DNA from: Pseudomonas sp. Choline-02u-1
GTDB taxonomy: Bacteria; Pseudomonadota; Gammaproteobacteria; Pseudomonadales; Pseudomonadaceae
DNA length: 64,000 nt
Direction of reading: 5' to 3'
NCBI RefSeq assembly: GCF_002836515.1
Contig: NZ_PJBC01000062.1
Location: 62,001-126,000 of the forward strand
Part shown: positions 56,771 through 64,000 of the stretch, one piece after another
Numbering within the stretch: position 1 is the first letter of the stretch
Layout: the number at the start of each line of letters is the position of its first letter
Made by a program: the position numbers and the translations under genes
The notes under the pieces: generated by a model
Told to the model about the DNA's origin: nothing
Database searches by the model: none
What the model saw: only the letters and a program-made list of their open reading frames with translations

Positions 56771-58294
56771 TCAGACATGTTCGCTGCTCTTCACCTGCAC
56801 CTTCGGCGCGCCCTGCCCGAGGTCGTGGTCATCCGGTTCGATCACCGGTACCTCCTTGCCATCGCAGTCATGCAGCTTGCCGTCGCTGAAGTAATCGCCC
56901 TCACGCAGCGCGGCCAGATCGCGATAACGCAGAGTGCGCTCTTCCGCTGCGGCGAACACGGACTGCTGATCCGAGTTGCCGGCCGTGAAGTGGTTGAAAG
57001 CCAGGTTGAGCAGGATCGCCATGATTGCCGATGAACTGATACCCGAATGGAAAATCGTTGCGAACCAGCTCGGGAATTGATCGTAGAAGTTCGGCGCGGC
57101 GATCGGGATCATGCCGAAACCGATCGAGGTGGCAACGATGATCAGGTTGACGTTGTTGCGGTAATCCACCTTCGACAACGTGCGAATGCCGCTCGCCGCC
57201 ACCGTGCCGAACAGCACAATACCGGCGCCGCCCAGAACCGAAGTCGGCACAGCGGCGATCACACGCCCCATGAACGGCAGCAGCCCCAAAACCACCAGGA
57301 ACAGGCCGCCGGTGGCAACCACGAAACGGCTCTTGATGCCGGTCACCGCCACCAGTCCGACGTTCTGCGCGAAAGCACTTTGCGTAAACGAACCGAAGAT
57401 CGGCGCAAACATGCTCGACAGCATGTCGGCACGCAGGCCATTGCCCAGGCGCTTGGAGTCGACCTTGGTGTCGATGATCTCGCCAACCGCCAGAATATCC
57501 GCCGAGGTTTCCACCAGCGTCACCATGACCACGATGCACATCGACAGGATTGCAGCGAAGTGGAAGGTTGGCATGCCGAAGTGAAACGGTGTGGGGAAGC
57601 CGAACATCGGACCGGTGGTGACGCTGGAGAAATCAGCCATGCCGAGGAATACCGCCAGCACGGTGCCGATCACCATGGCCAACAGGATCGACAGGCGCGA
57701 AATGGTCGCACTGCCAACCTTGCTCAGCAGCAACACCAGCACCAGCGTGACCGCCGCCAGACCGATGTTTTGCATGCTGCCGAAATCCGGCGCGTGGCTG
57801 TTGCCGCCCATTGCCCAGCGTGCGGCAACAGGCATCAGCGTCAGGCCGATGGTGGTGATCACAATACCGGTGACCAGCGGCGGGAAGAACTTGGTGATGC
57901 GTGAGAACACCGGCGTGATCAGCAAACCGATCAACGAGGCGGCAATCACCGCACCCAGCACCGATTGGAAACCGCCCTCCCCGCCGCTGCTGACGATCGC
58001 GACCATGGTCGCCACGCCGGAGAACGATACGCCCTGGACCAGCGGCAACTGACAGCCGAAAAACGGCAGACCCAGGGTTTGCAGCAGTGTCGCCAGCCCC
58101 CCCGCAAACAATGAAGCAGCAATCAACAGACCAATGTCCGCCGGCGACAAACCGGCCGCCTGGCCAATGATCAGTGGCACCGCAACGATACCGCCGTACA
58201 TGGTCAGAACATGTTGCAGGCCGTAAGCCATATTCGCGCCGACCCCGAGGTTTTCGTCCTCGGGCCGTTGGTGTGAAACATGGGGCGTTTTCAT
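56771..58294 (-). CDS. Uracil-xanthine permease family transporter (NCS2)
   Basis: A 507-residue inner-membrane symporter with about 12-14 helices. Typical phrases are ANMAYGLQHVLTMYGG near the N-terminus and NVGLVAVTGIKSRFV in the transport core. The hydrophilic tail is unusually long (about residues 445-507). Family members import xanthine, urate or uracil with a cation. The start MKTPHVSHQRPED (58294) is preferred to the longer frame, which would run into the operator region. Two palindromes lie upstream. The substrate is not determined, and no purine catabolism gene lies beside it. Confidence 0.88.
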   Translation of the reverse strand: MKTPHVSHQRPEDENLGVGANMAYGLQHVLTMYGGIVAVPLIIGQAAGLSPADIGLLIAASLFAGGLATLLQTLGLPFFGCQLPLVQGVSFSGVATMVAIVSSGGEGGFQSVLGAVIAASLIGLLITPVFSRITKFFPPLVTGIVITTIGLTLMPVAARWAMGGNSHAPDFGSMQNIGLAAVTLVLVLLLSKVGSATISRLSILLAMVIGTVLAVFLGMADFSSVTTGPMFGFPTPFHFGMPTFHFAAILSMCIVVMVTLVETSADILAVGEIIDTKVDSKRLGNGLRADMLSSMFAPIFGSFTQSAFAQNVGLVAVTGIKSRFVVATGGLFLVVLGLLPFMGRVIAAVPTSVLGGAGIVLFGTVAASGIRTLSKVDYRNNVNLIIVATSIGFGMIPIAAPNFYDQFPSWFATIFHSGISSSAIMAILLNLAFNHFTAGNSDQQSVFAAAEERTLRYRDLAALREGDYFSDGKLHDCDGKEVPVIEPDDHDLGQGAPKVQVKSSEHV

Positions 58295-58344
58295 GGTGGG
58301 GGGTTCCCTGGTTTTTGTTATGCGCACACTGTATTCAATACTCA

Positions 58345-58356
58345 GGACAAATGTCC
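58345..58356. promoter_or_regulatory. Inverted repeat GGACA-N2-TGTCC before the permease gene
   Basis: Perfect 5-base arms with two bases between. The minus-strand TGGACA inside it could serve as a -35 box (5 of 6), with TACAGT 18 bases on as a weak -10. Confidence 0.45.
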
Positions 58357-58360
58357 ATAG

Positions 58361-58374
58361 AGTTGTATACAACT
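58361..58374. promoter_or_regulatory. Perfect palindrome AGTTGTATACAACT, probable GntR-type operator
   Basis: A 14-base perfect palindrome with the TTGTATACAA core typical of GntR-family regulators, 66 bases upstream of the permease start codon. No GntR gene is in the window, so the regulator would be encoded elsewhere. Confidence 0.6.
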
Positions 58375-58568
58375 TGTCAGTCACATAATGGTTAGGTAGC
58401 CATCCAACCTTCTAGCCGGCACTTCTTGCCCCAACAGATCCGGCAACACATCCCCGTTGCGTGCGCGCCAGTGCCCACCAGGCTGAAGCGTTTACGGCGA
58501 CCGACGGTGCAGTCGCGTTCTTTTTGCCAGCAGCAGATCCGTCGCGTGCTGGAGCCTGACGTAAAGCC

Positions 58569-59402
58569 TTAGACCGATAATGGCGCTATTACCGGGGCCA
58601 GCGCTTGTCGTACACGCGGTAAATCAGGCACCTCAAGGTCAAACTCACGCCGCAGCAATTCAACCAGCTCGTCGACGTCCGCCACCTCGCGCCGCTCACT
58701 CTCCGCCCCTATGCGGTGAATGGCAAAACTGCCGTTGTTCAGGGTCTTGCGCCAACCATTGCCGGTGCGTGCAATCATCAAACGATGCGCAAAAGGTGAC
58801 TCGGGATGGGTCGAGACGTACCAGTTGCCGACGGTGTAATCGATGTCTTCCTGGCGCTGCAAATCGAACAGGTACATCGGCCGCCACTCGCCCGCGACTT
58901 TCGCGCGCAGCAGGTAGCCATCCATTTGTTTGTCGATGCGGTAGGGTTCGTGCGGGGTTGGTTGCTCATCTTCACTGTCGAGCAACAGCGGCGCGGTGGG
59001 CACCATGCCGCCGAAGCCGACGTCGGTGATGTAACGCGCTTGGTCGATGGTCACCAGACTCAAACGATGGGTTCGCGCCGTCCAGCTGCCTTCGGGTTGA
59101 TTCATCACCACGCGCCCGCTGATTGCCCGCGCGTCGAACCCCAATTCCAGCAACAGCGCGAAGAACAAGTAATTGAGTTCGTAGCAATAGCCGCCGCGAC
59201 CACTGCGCAGGAGTTTTTCTTCGATGGACGCAAGGTCGATCAACACCGGCTCACCACTGACCGTCGCGAGATTCTCGAACACAAACTCGGCGGTATGGCG
59301 CAGTTGCAACTGACGCAAGGTTTCCAGCGTAGGTGGCGGCGGCGCATCGAAACCCAGCCGTTGCAGGTACAGATTGGGATTGGTCAGCTGTGGCGCGCTC
59401 AT
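58569..59402 (-). CDS. Arylamine N-acetyltransferase
   Basis: A 277-residue NAT enzyme that transfers acetyl from acetyl-CoA to arylamines and hydrazines. The catalytic cysteine lies in RGGYCYELNY, the histidine in THRLSLV and the aspartate in YITDVGFGG, forming the usual triad. The length is typical. The ATG at 59402 has AAGGA 7 bases upstream, and a longer frame is rejected. It is transcribed after the exonuclease gene on the same strand. Confidence 0.9.
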   Translation of the reverse strand: MSAPQLTNPNLYLQRLGFDAPPPPTLETLRQLQLRHTAEFVFENLATVSGEPVLIDLASIEEKLLRSGRGGYCYELNYLFFALLLELGFDARAISGRVVMNQPEGSWTARTHRLSLVTIDQARYITDVGFGGMVPTAPLLLDSEDEQPTPHEPYRIDKQMDGYLLRAKVAGEWRPMYLFDLQRQEDIDYTVGNWYVSTHPESPFAHRLMIARTGNGWRKTLNNGSFAIHRIGAESERREVADVDELVELLRREFDLEVPDLPRVRQALAPVIAPLSV

Positions 59403-59503
59403 TGCTCGATCCTTATGCATAGGGCCGCAGAACACTGCGAGGATGTTGCCCTGTATACGGGATCGGGCACGGCGTTCGACAATTGATTTCGCCAATCGCC
59501 CGC

Positions 59504-60298
59504 TCAGCGTTTTTTCCGCGAGCCGATACGAATCCACGTTGGCGCATGGTCACTGGCGTGCGGTTCGTTGCGCACCCAGGCGTCGACCCCGGCGTCGTGC
59601 AGGTACGGACTCAGTGCCGGGTTGAGCAGCAGATGGTCGATGCGCAGGCCGGAGTTGGTTTGCCAATGATTGCGGAAGTAATCCCAGAAGGTATAGATGC
59701 GCTCTTCGGGATACACGTGGCGCAGGGAATCAGTCCAGCCCTGATCCAGCAAACGCTGGTAGCACTCGCGGCTTTCGGGTTGCAACAAGGCATCCTTGAG
59801 CCAGGAACGGGTGTTGTAGATGTCCATGTCGGTAGGCACGACATTGAAGTCACCGGCCAGCACCACCGGGTGATCGCTGCTCTGCAGATCTTTGGCATAG
59901 CTGATCAGGCGTTCGAACCAGGCCAGTTTGTAATCGAATTTGGGGCCCGGTTGCGGGTTACCGTTGGGCAGATACAGGCAACCGACCAGCACGCCGTGCA
60001 CCGCCGCTTCGATATAGCGGCTGTGCGTGTCATCGGCATCACCCGGCAAACCGCGTCGACTCTCCAGCGGCTGCGCATCGCGCGCCAGAATCGCCACGCC
60101 ATTCCATGATGCCTGGCCCTGCCAGATCGCGCCGTAACCGGCGGCTTCCAGTTCAGCGGCGGGAAATGCGCTGTCCACTGATTTGAGCTCTTGCAGGCAC
60201 GCGATGTCCGGTTGTTCGCGCTTGAGCCATTCCAGCAGATTCGGCAATCGCGCGCGCATGCCGTTGACGTTGAAGGTGGCGATTCGCAGGTTTTTCAT
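59504..60298 (-). CDS. xthA: Exodeoxyribonuclease III family protein
   Basis: A 264-residue AP endonuclease/exonuclease of the EEP fold. Motifs include MKNLRIATFNVNGMRARLPN at the N-terminus, CLQELK, LAGDFNVVPTDMDIYN and the C-terminal SDHAPTWIRI. These carry the metal and catalytic residues (E, D, N, D, H). It cleaves DNA at abasic sites and degrades 3' ends in base excision repair. The ATG at 60298 is the family start. Other paralogues can exist in pseudomonads, so the symbol is by similarity. Confidence 0.87.
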   Translation of the reverse strand: MKNLRIATFNVNGMRARLPNLLEWLKREQPDIACLQELKSVDSAFPAAELEAAGYGAIWQGQASWNGVAILARDAQPLESRRGLPGDADDTHSRYIEAAVHGVLVGCLYLPNGNPQPGPKFDYKLAWFERLISYAKDLQSSDHPVVLAGDFNVVPTDMDIYNTRSWLKDALLQPESRECYQRLLDQGWTDSLRHVYPEERIYTFWDYFRNHWQTNSGLRIDHLLLNPALSPYLHDAGVDAWVRNEPHASDHAPTWIRIGSRKKR

Positions 60299-60381
60299 CG
60301 TCCGCAACTCCTGCCCGGTGGGATTAGAAATTGTGACCCTGAGAGCGCCGCGCAGGTTGCATCGAATGCCGACGGCGTGGC

Positions 60382-61824
60382 TCAGACGCGATGACGCAGC
60401 CACTGCAGGAAGCCTTTTTTCGGCGCAACGACTGGCGCGTCCTCAGTCAGCGACTGCGCCTTGTGCAAGCGGAAATCGAGCAACGCCTGCATCGCATCGT
60501 GAATGTCATGACGCGCATCCAGGCAGGGTTTCAGGTACGACTTCTCGATGCGATACAGGGCGCAGAACGTCTTCGCCGAAAAATCCGCCGGCAGCGCAGT
60601 ATCGGAAAGTATTCCGGCCTCGCCGATCACCTCTCCCGGCCCCATTCGCCCGGACTCCAGTGGTGTACCGTGGCGTTTGAGCGTCACCGAGACCACACCG
60701 GATTCAATGATGAACAAATGATCGCTGACTTCACCGCCCGCCAGAATCGTGTCCCCGGCACGGAAGGTTTGCAGGGTCATGTTCTGGCTGAAGGTGTCTT
60801 TTTCTTCCTCGCGTAGCGTCGAGAAAATCGGTGAGCTTTCCAGCAGTGCCCGTGGCCGCGATAACTGCGGCGCGGCGATGGTTTCGTTGCTCGACAGCAG
60901 ATTGACCCCGCAGGCCTGCAAATGTCGGTAGGCCAGATCAAACAACTGATTGCGCACCACGCGCTTCTCGCCCATCGAAGCGACAAACCCGCTGATCTCG
61001 TATTCCGCGCCGCCGCTGGCAGAACTCTTCAACGACACGCTCGGCGCGGGCGTGTCGAGCAATTGCCGACACCCTTGCATCGCCCGCTCCAGTGCTTCGA
61101 TCACCGAGCTGGGCCGGGCATGGGGGCTGACGGGCACGCTGATCGACACGCCGAACATGTTGCTTGGCCGACTGAAGTTGATGATTTTGGCCTTGGCCGC
61201 CAGCGAGTTGGGAATCACCGCCATGCTGCCCTGACTGGTCTGCAGACGCGTGGCGCGCCAGTCGATGTCGGTGACGCGGCCCTCGGTGCCGTCGATCGAA
61301 ATCCAGTCATCGAGCTGATAGGGCTTGGTGGTGTTGAGGACGATGCCGGAAAACACATCGCTTAAAGTGCTCTGCAGGGCCAGGCCGACAATGATCGCCA
61401 ACGCGCCGGAAGTCGCCAGCACGCCTTTGACCGGCAAATCCAGAACGTAGGCCAGCGCCGCAATGATCGCGATGAGGAAAATCACCGCGCCGAGCAAGTC
61501 CTGCAACAGGCGACCGGTGTGGCCGACCCGTTGCATCATCACCGCGCCGATCAACACCGTCAGCGTGCGCGCGCCGAACAGCCACCAACCGATCTGCAAC
61601 CCGGTCGCCGCCAGATGCAGCGGCACATTGTCGGCCCAGGGCGCCGGCTCCAGCGGGTTGAGGCCTTCGTTGAACAGAACGATGCTGAACAGGGCGAAGA
61701 TCAGCACCCGCACCAGCAACTTCCATTCACTGCCGCGGGAGCTGATCAGCCGCCACAGGCCCAGATCGAGCAGAATCAGGATCAATGCGCAAAACAACGG
61801 GTGTTCGGTCAGCAGAGACAGCAT
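60382..61824 (-). CDS. MscS-family mechanosensitive channel with C-terminal cyclic-nucleotide-binding domain
   Basis: A 480-residue membrane protein. Four or five helices occupy about residues 1-150. The MscS pore and beta domain follow (VLATSGALAIIVGLALQSTL, then GWR-like DWRATRL and IPNSLAAKAKI). A cNMP-binding domain covers about 330-450 (FRAGDTILAGGEVSDHLFII, SGVVSVTLKRHG). It may open on membrane tension or on nucleotide binding. The start at 61824 has GGAG 7 bases upstream. It lies upstream of the xthA gene, on the same strand. Confidence 0.88.
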   Translation of the reverse strand: MLSLLTEHPLFCALILILLDLGLWRLISSRGSEWKLLVRVLIFALFSIVLFNEGLNPLEPAPWADNVPLHLAATGLQIGWWLFGARTLTVLIGAVMMQRVGHTGRLLQDLLGAVIFLIAIIAALAYVLDLPVKGVLATSGALAIIVGLALQSTLSDVFSGIVLNTTKPYQLDDWISIDGTEGRVTDIDWRATRLQTSQGSMAVIPNSLAAKAKIINFSRPSNMFGVSISVPVSPHARPSSVIEALERAMQGCRQLLDTPAPSVSLKSSASGGAEYEISGFVASMGEKRVVRNQLFDLAYRHLQACGVNLLSSNETIAAPQLSRPRALLESSPIFSTLREEEKDTFSQNMTLQTFRAGDTILAGGEVSDHLFIIESGVVSVTLKRHGTPLESGRMGPGEVIGEAGILSDTALPADFSAKTFCALYRIEKSYLKPCLDARHDIHDAMQALLDFRLHKAQSLTEDAPVVAPKKGFLQWLRHRV

Positions 61825-61930
61825 CAAACAACTCCGACAAAGGCCAATCGCGAGAAGATCGCACAGATTGGCACAGTGTAGGAGCAATTGATTTGAGCGG
61901 ATGAACCGCTGCTTGAAAACACTGCGAAAC

Positions 61931-62056
61931 CCTGTAGGGGCTGCCGAAGGCTGCGATCTTGAGGCTATGGGACGCGGAGCGTCCCCGGCTGCATTCCCAC
62001 GCAGAGCGTGGGAACGATCAGATCAAAAGATCGCAGCCTTCGGCAGCTCCTACAGG
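61931..62056. repeat. Composite nested palindromic repeat
   Basis: An outer inverted pair of CCTGTAGGGGCTGCCGAAGG plus CTGCGATC and its complement encloses two other hairpins: GGGACGC-GGA-GCGTCCC (61969-61985) and TTCCCACGC-AGA-GCGTGGGAA (61994-62014). The second is the type found alone at 52123-52153. It lies between the channel gene and the pirin gene. Confidence 0.85.
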
Positions 62057-62066
62057 GTGTTTTGCG

Positions 62067-62933
62067 TTAAGGGTGCATCCGGCCAAAGCGGCCGGACTGG
62101 AAGTCGGCGAAGGCCTGGTGGATTTCCTCCTCGGTGTTCATCACAAACGGGCCATGGCCGACGATCGGTTCGTCGATCGGCTCGCCGCTGAGCAGTAACA
62201 CCACCGCGTCTTCGCTCGCTTGCAGTGTGAGGCGATCACCGTCGCGTTCGAACAGCGCCAACTGCCCTACTCCCACCGACTCCGCGCCGTTGACCTGTAC
62301 CGAACCTTTCAACACGACTAGTGCGGTGTTGCGTCCTTCGTGCAGATCAAGCGTCAGCAGCTTGTCGGCGTTGAGGCGCAGATCCCAGACGTCGATGGGC
62401 GTGAACGTCCGCGACGGTCCGGTGTGCCCATCGAATTCACCGGCGATCAGACGCAGGCTGCCGGCGCCATCCTTGAGCGCGACGATCGGAATGTCACGGT
62501 CGAGAATCGTCTGGTACCCCGGCGCGGCCATTTTGTCCTTGGCCGGCAAGTTGACCCACAGCTGGACCATTTCCAGCTTGCCGCCGGTTTTTGCGAAGTT
62601 TTCCGAGTGAAATTCCTCATGAAGGATGCCGGACGCTGCCGTCATCCATTGCACGTCGCCCGGGCCGATGGTGCCGCCGCTGCCGGTGGAGTCGCGGTGT
62701 TGCACTTCGCCGTCGTAGACGATGGTGACGGTTTCGAAACCACGGTGCGGGTGCTGGCCGACGCCACGCTGTTCAGTGGTCGGGGTGAATTCGGCGGGAC
62801 CTGCGTGATCGAGCAGCAGGAACGGGCTGATGTGCTTGCCCAGGTTGTCGTAGGAAAACAGGGTGCGCACCGGGAAACCATCGCCGACCCAATGGCCGCG
62901 CGGGCTGGTGTAGATGCCGATGATGTTTTTCAT
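62067..62933 (-). CDS. Pirin family protein
   Basis: A 288-residue bicupin of the pirin type. The N-terminal cupin carries the metal ligands in GVGQHPHRGFETVTIV and HEEFHSE, so iron binding is likely. The C-terminal cupin is less conserved. Bacterial pirins include quercetin-oxidising enzymes and regulators of metabolism. The ATG at 62933 has GGAG upstream. It follows the kinase gene by 141 bases. The function in this organism is not known. Confidence 0.88.
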   Translation of the reverse strand: MKNIIGIYTSPRGHWVGDGFPVRTLFSYDNLGKHISPFLLLDHAGPAEFTPTTEQRGVGQHPHRGFETVTIVYDGEVQHRDSTGSGGTIGPGDVQWMTAASGILHEEFHSENFAKTGGKLEMVQLWVNLPAKDKMAAPGYQTILDRDIPIVALKDGAGSLRLIAGEFDGHTGPSRTFTPIDVWDLRLNADKLLTLDLHEGRNTALVVLKGSVQVNGAESVGVGQLALFERDGDRLTLQASEDAVVLLLSGEPIDEPIVGHGPFVMNTEEEIHQAFADFQSGRFGRMHP

Positions 62934-63074
62934 GGGGTCTCCAATGGGTGATTGCATTGGATTAAGCCTAAAGGCATATCGAATATTCGACTAGATGGTC
63001 AAAATCGGCTTGAGTGTTCCATTTACAGAACAGTGCTGGCAATGCGTGCTTCACGAGCAGGTGACGGCATTTGT

Positions 63075-64000
63075 TCAGAGACTTCGGGCGAGGCCGTGCA
63101 TGACTTTGCGCAACTCGTCGATGGCACCGTCGACCACCGCGTTTTCACTGTCCCGGCACGCCGTTTCCAGAGCTGCACACGCGGCCACAATTCGCGCCGC
63201 GCCGACCATTTGCGCACCGCCCCTGATGCGATGGGTCAACTCGCGCAAGCCTTCGCGGTCGCCCGCCTGCAAATGATCCAGAGTGTGCAGATCGTCGCGC
63301 AGGCTGTTGCCGACTTGCTTGCGCAAGCGTTCGATCAACGAGTGATCGGCCCCGACCATCTGTTCCAGAGCACTCAGATCAAGCTCAACGCCCGGCGATT
63401 CATCTTCGTAAGGCTCGCAGCCGCGAGCGCCATTCAAGGCTTCAGCCAGATCATGCAAGCGAATCGGTTTGAACAGACAGCCGTCCATGCCGGCATCCAG
63501 ACAGCGCAAGCGCTCCTCGACCTGCGCATTGGCAGTAAAACCCAGGATCAGACAGGGTCTGCGGCCGCTGGCGGCTTCTTCGTTGCGAATCGCCTGCGCC
63601 AATTCATAGCCGTTGCGTCGCGGCATGTTGCAGTCGGTGATCACCACATCGAAGGCCTGCGTGCGCCAGCGTTCCAGCCCCTGCTCACCATCGCCAGCGT
63701 CTACCGTGCGATGTCCCAGCTCGCTCAGTTGCCAGCCCATCAGCAAGCGGTTGACCGGATAATCGTCCACCACCAACACGTCCAATACACGGGCAACGGG
63801 CGTCACGTCGGGCGATACCGGTGTGGCCGTCATCGCGCTCAGCAGGGGCAACCGCAGGTTGATTTCCACTCGCGTGCCTTGTCCCAGGTCACTGTCGAGG
63901 CGCAGCATGCCACCCATCATTGCGCAGAGGTTGCGGCTGATCACCAGGCCAAGGCCGGAACCACTGCGCGCCGCTTGTGGACTATTGCTCACTTGAACGA
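63075..64000 (-). CDS. Hybrid sensor histidine kinase, C-terminal part (ATPase end, receiver, HPt)
   Basis: The visible 308 codons are the C-terminal part of a BvgS/EvgS-like hybrid kinase whose N-terminus lies beyond the right edge. The first segment holds the G2 box SGSGLGLVISRNLCAMMGG of the ATPase domain. A receiver domain follows (VLVVDDYPVNR, phospho-aspartate in DVVITDCNMPRRNG). The last 100 residues form an HPt domain with the histidine in LTHRIRGGAQMVGAARI. The frame continues without a stop to base 64000, and a GTG near 63992 is not its start. The input signal cannot be seen. Confidence 0.88.
   Translation of the reverse strand, partial: VQVSNSPQAARSGSGLGLVISRNLCAMMGGMLRLDSDLGQGTRVEINLRLPLLSAMTATPVSPDVTPVARVLDVLVVDDYPVNRLLMGWQLSELGHRTVDAGDGEQGLERWRTQAFDVVITDCNMPRRNGYELAQAIRNEEAASGRRPCLILGFTANAQVEERLRCLDAGMDGCLFKPIRLHDLAEALNGARGCEPYEDESPGVELDLSALEQMVGADHSLIERLRKQVGNSLRDDLHTLDHLQAGDREGLRELTHRIRGGAQMVGAARIVAACAALETACRDSENAVVDGAIDELRKVMHGLARSL

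Noticed and set aside
58395-58568. Possible small gene between the permease and the N-acetyltransferase genes
   Set aside because: No open frame with a believable start or ribosome binding site was seen on either strand.

Overview
This window is an ordinary stretch of a Pseudomonas chromosome, most likely from the P. fluorescens group. The signs are a 64-residue RsmE-type CsrA protein, the pseudomonad gene order from leuC through asd, fimV, truA, trpF, accD, folC, cvpA and purF to metZ, a DUF1654 protein, and many copies of the short palindromic repeats typical of fluorescent pseudomonads. I see no insertion sequence, prophage, CRISPR array, rRNA operon or replication origin. Most genes are recognisable housekeeping or metabolic genes. 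The parts that reward a second look are small regulatory sites and a few unusual proteins.

Left part (1-9700). A ribose operon (rbsB, rbsA, rbsC, rbsR) runs leftwards off the edge behind a promoter with LacI-type palindromes. Next come an unknown glutamine-rich protein, a periplasmic asparaginase/glutaminase (ansB) with two AauR-like boxes upstream, and a DUF1654-endA pair behind a LexA-type box. After these lie a SPOR lipoprotein, rsmE, a small membrane protein and tRNA-Val(GAC).

9.8-19.8 kb. A PuuB-like FAD oxidase is followed by a leftward operon for an exported molybdenum hydroxylase: large subunit, 2Fe-2S subunit, triheme cytochrome c and XdhC maturation factor. A tRNA cluster (Val-TAC, Asp, Asp), a short-chain dehydrogenase and metZ follow.

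19.8-37.4 kb. This is a long leftward block. It holds purF, cvpA, a SPOR protein, folC, accD, trpF and truA, then fimV, a catalytically degenerate asd paralogue, asd, leuB, a methyltransferase, leuD and leuC. A LysR regulator diverges from leuC.

37.4-49.7 kb. A five-PAS GGDEF-EAL protein is followed by a specialised Hsp70 set: hscC, a convergent J-domain protein with a DUF805-like tail, and a DUF1266 protein. Then come ibpA with a heat-shock promoter and ROSE thermometer, a dihydrouridine synthase, a thioesterase, an alpha/beta hydrolase and a TetR regulator beside a perfect palindrome.

49.7-64 kb. A duplicated tRNA-Glu/tRNA-Ala unit lies downstream of gltX. It is followed by uvrB, an aromatic aminotransferase, two small unknown genes, tRNA-Asn, a uracil-xanthine permease behind two palindromes, an arylamine N-acetyltransferase, an exonuclease III, an MscS channel with a cyclic-nucleotide domain, a pirin, and the C-terminal part of a hybrid histidine kinase that runs off the right edge.

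Start codons were chosen from ribosome binding sites and family lengths. In several places they are shorter than the longest open frame. All functional assignments rest on motif recognition by eye, without database searches.
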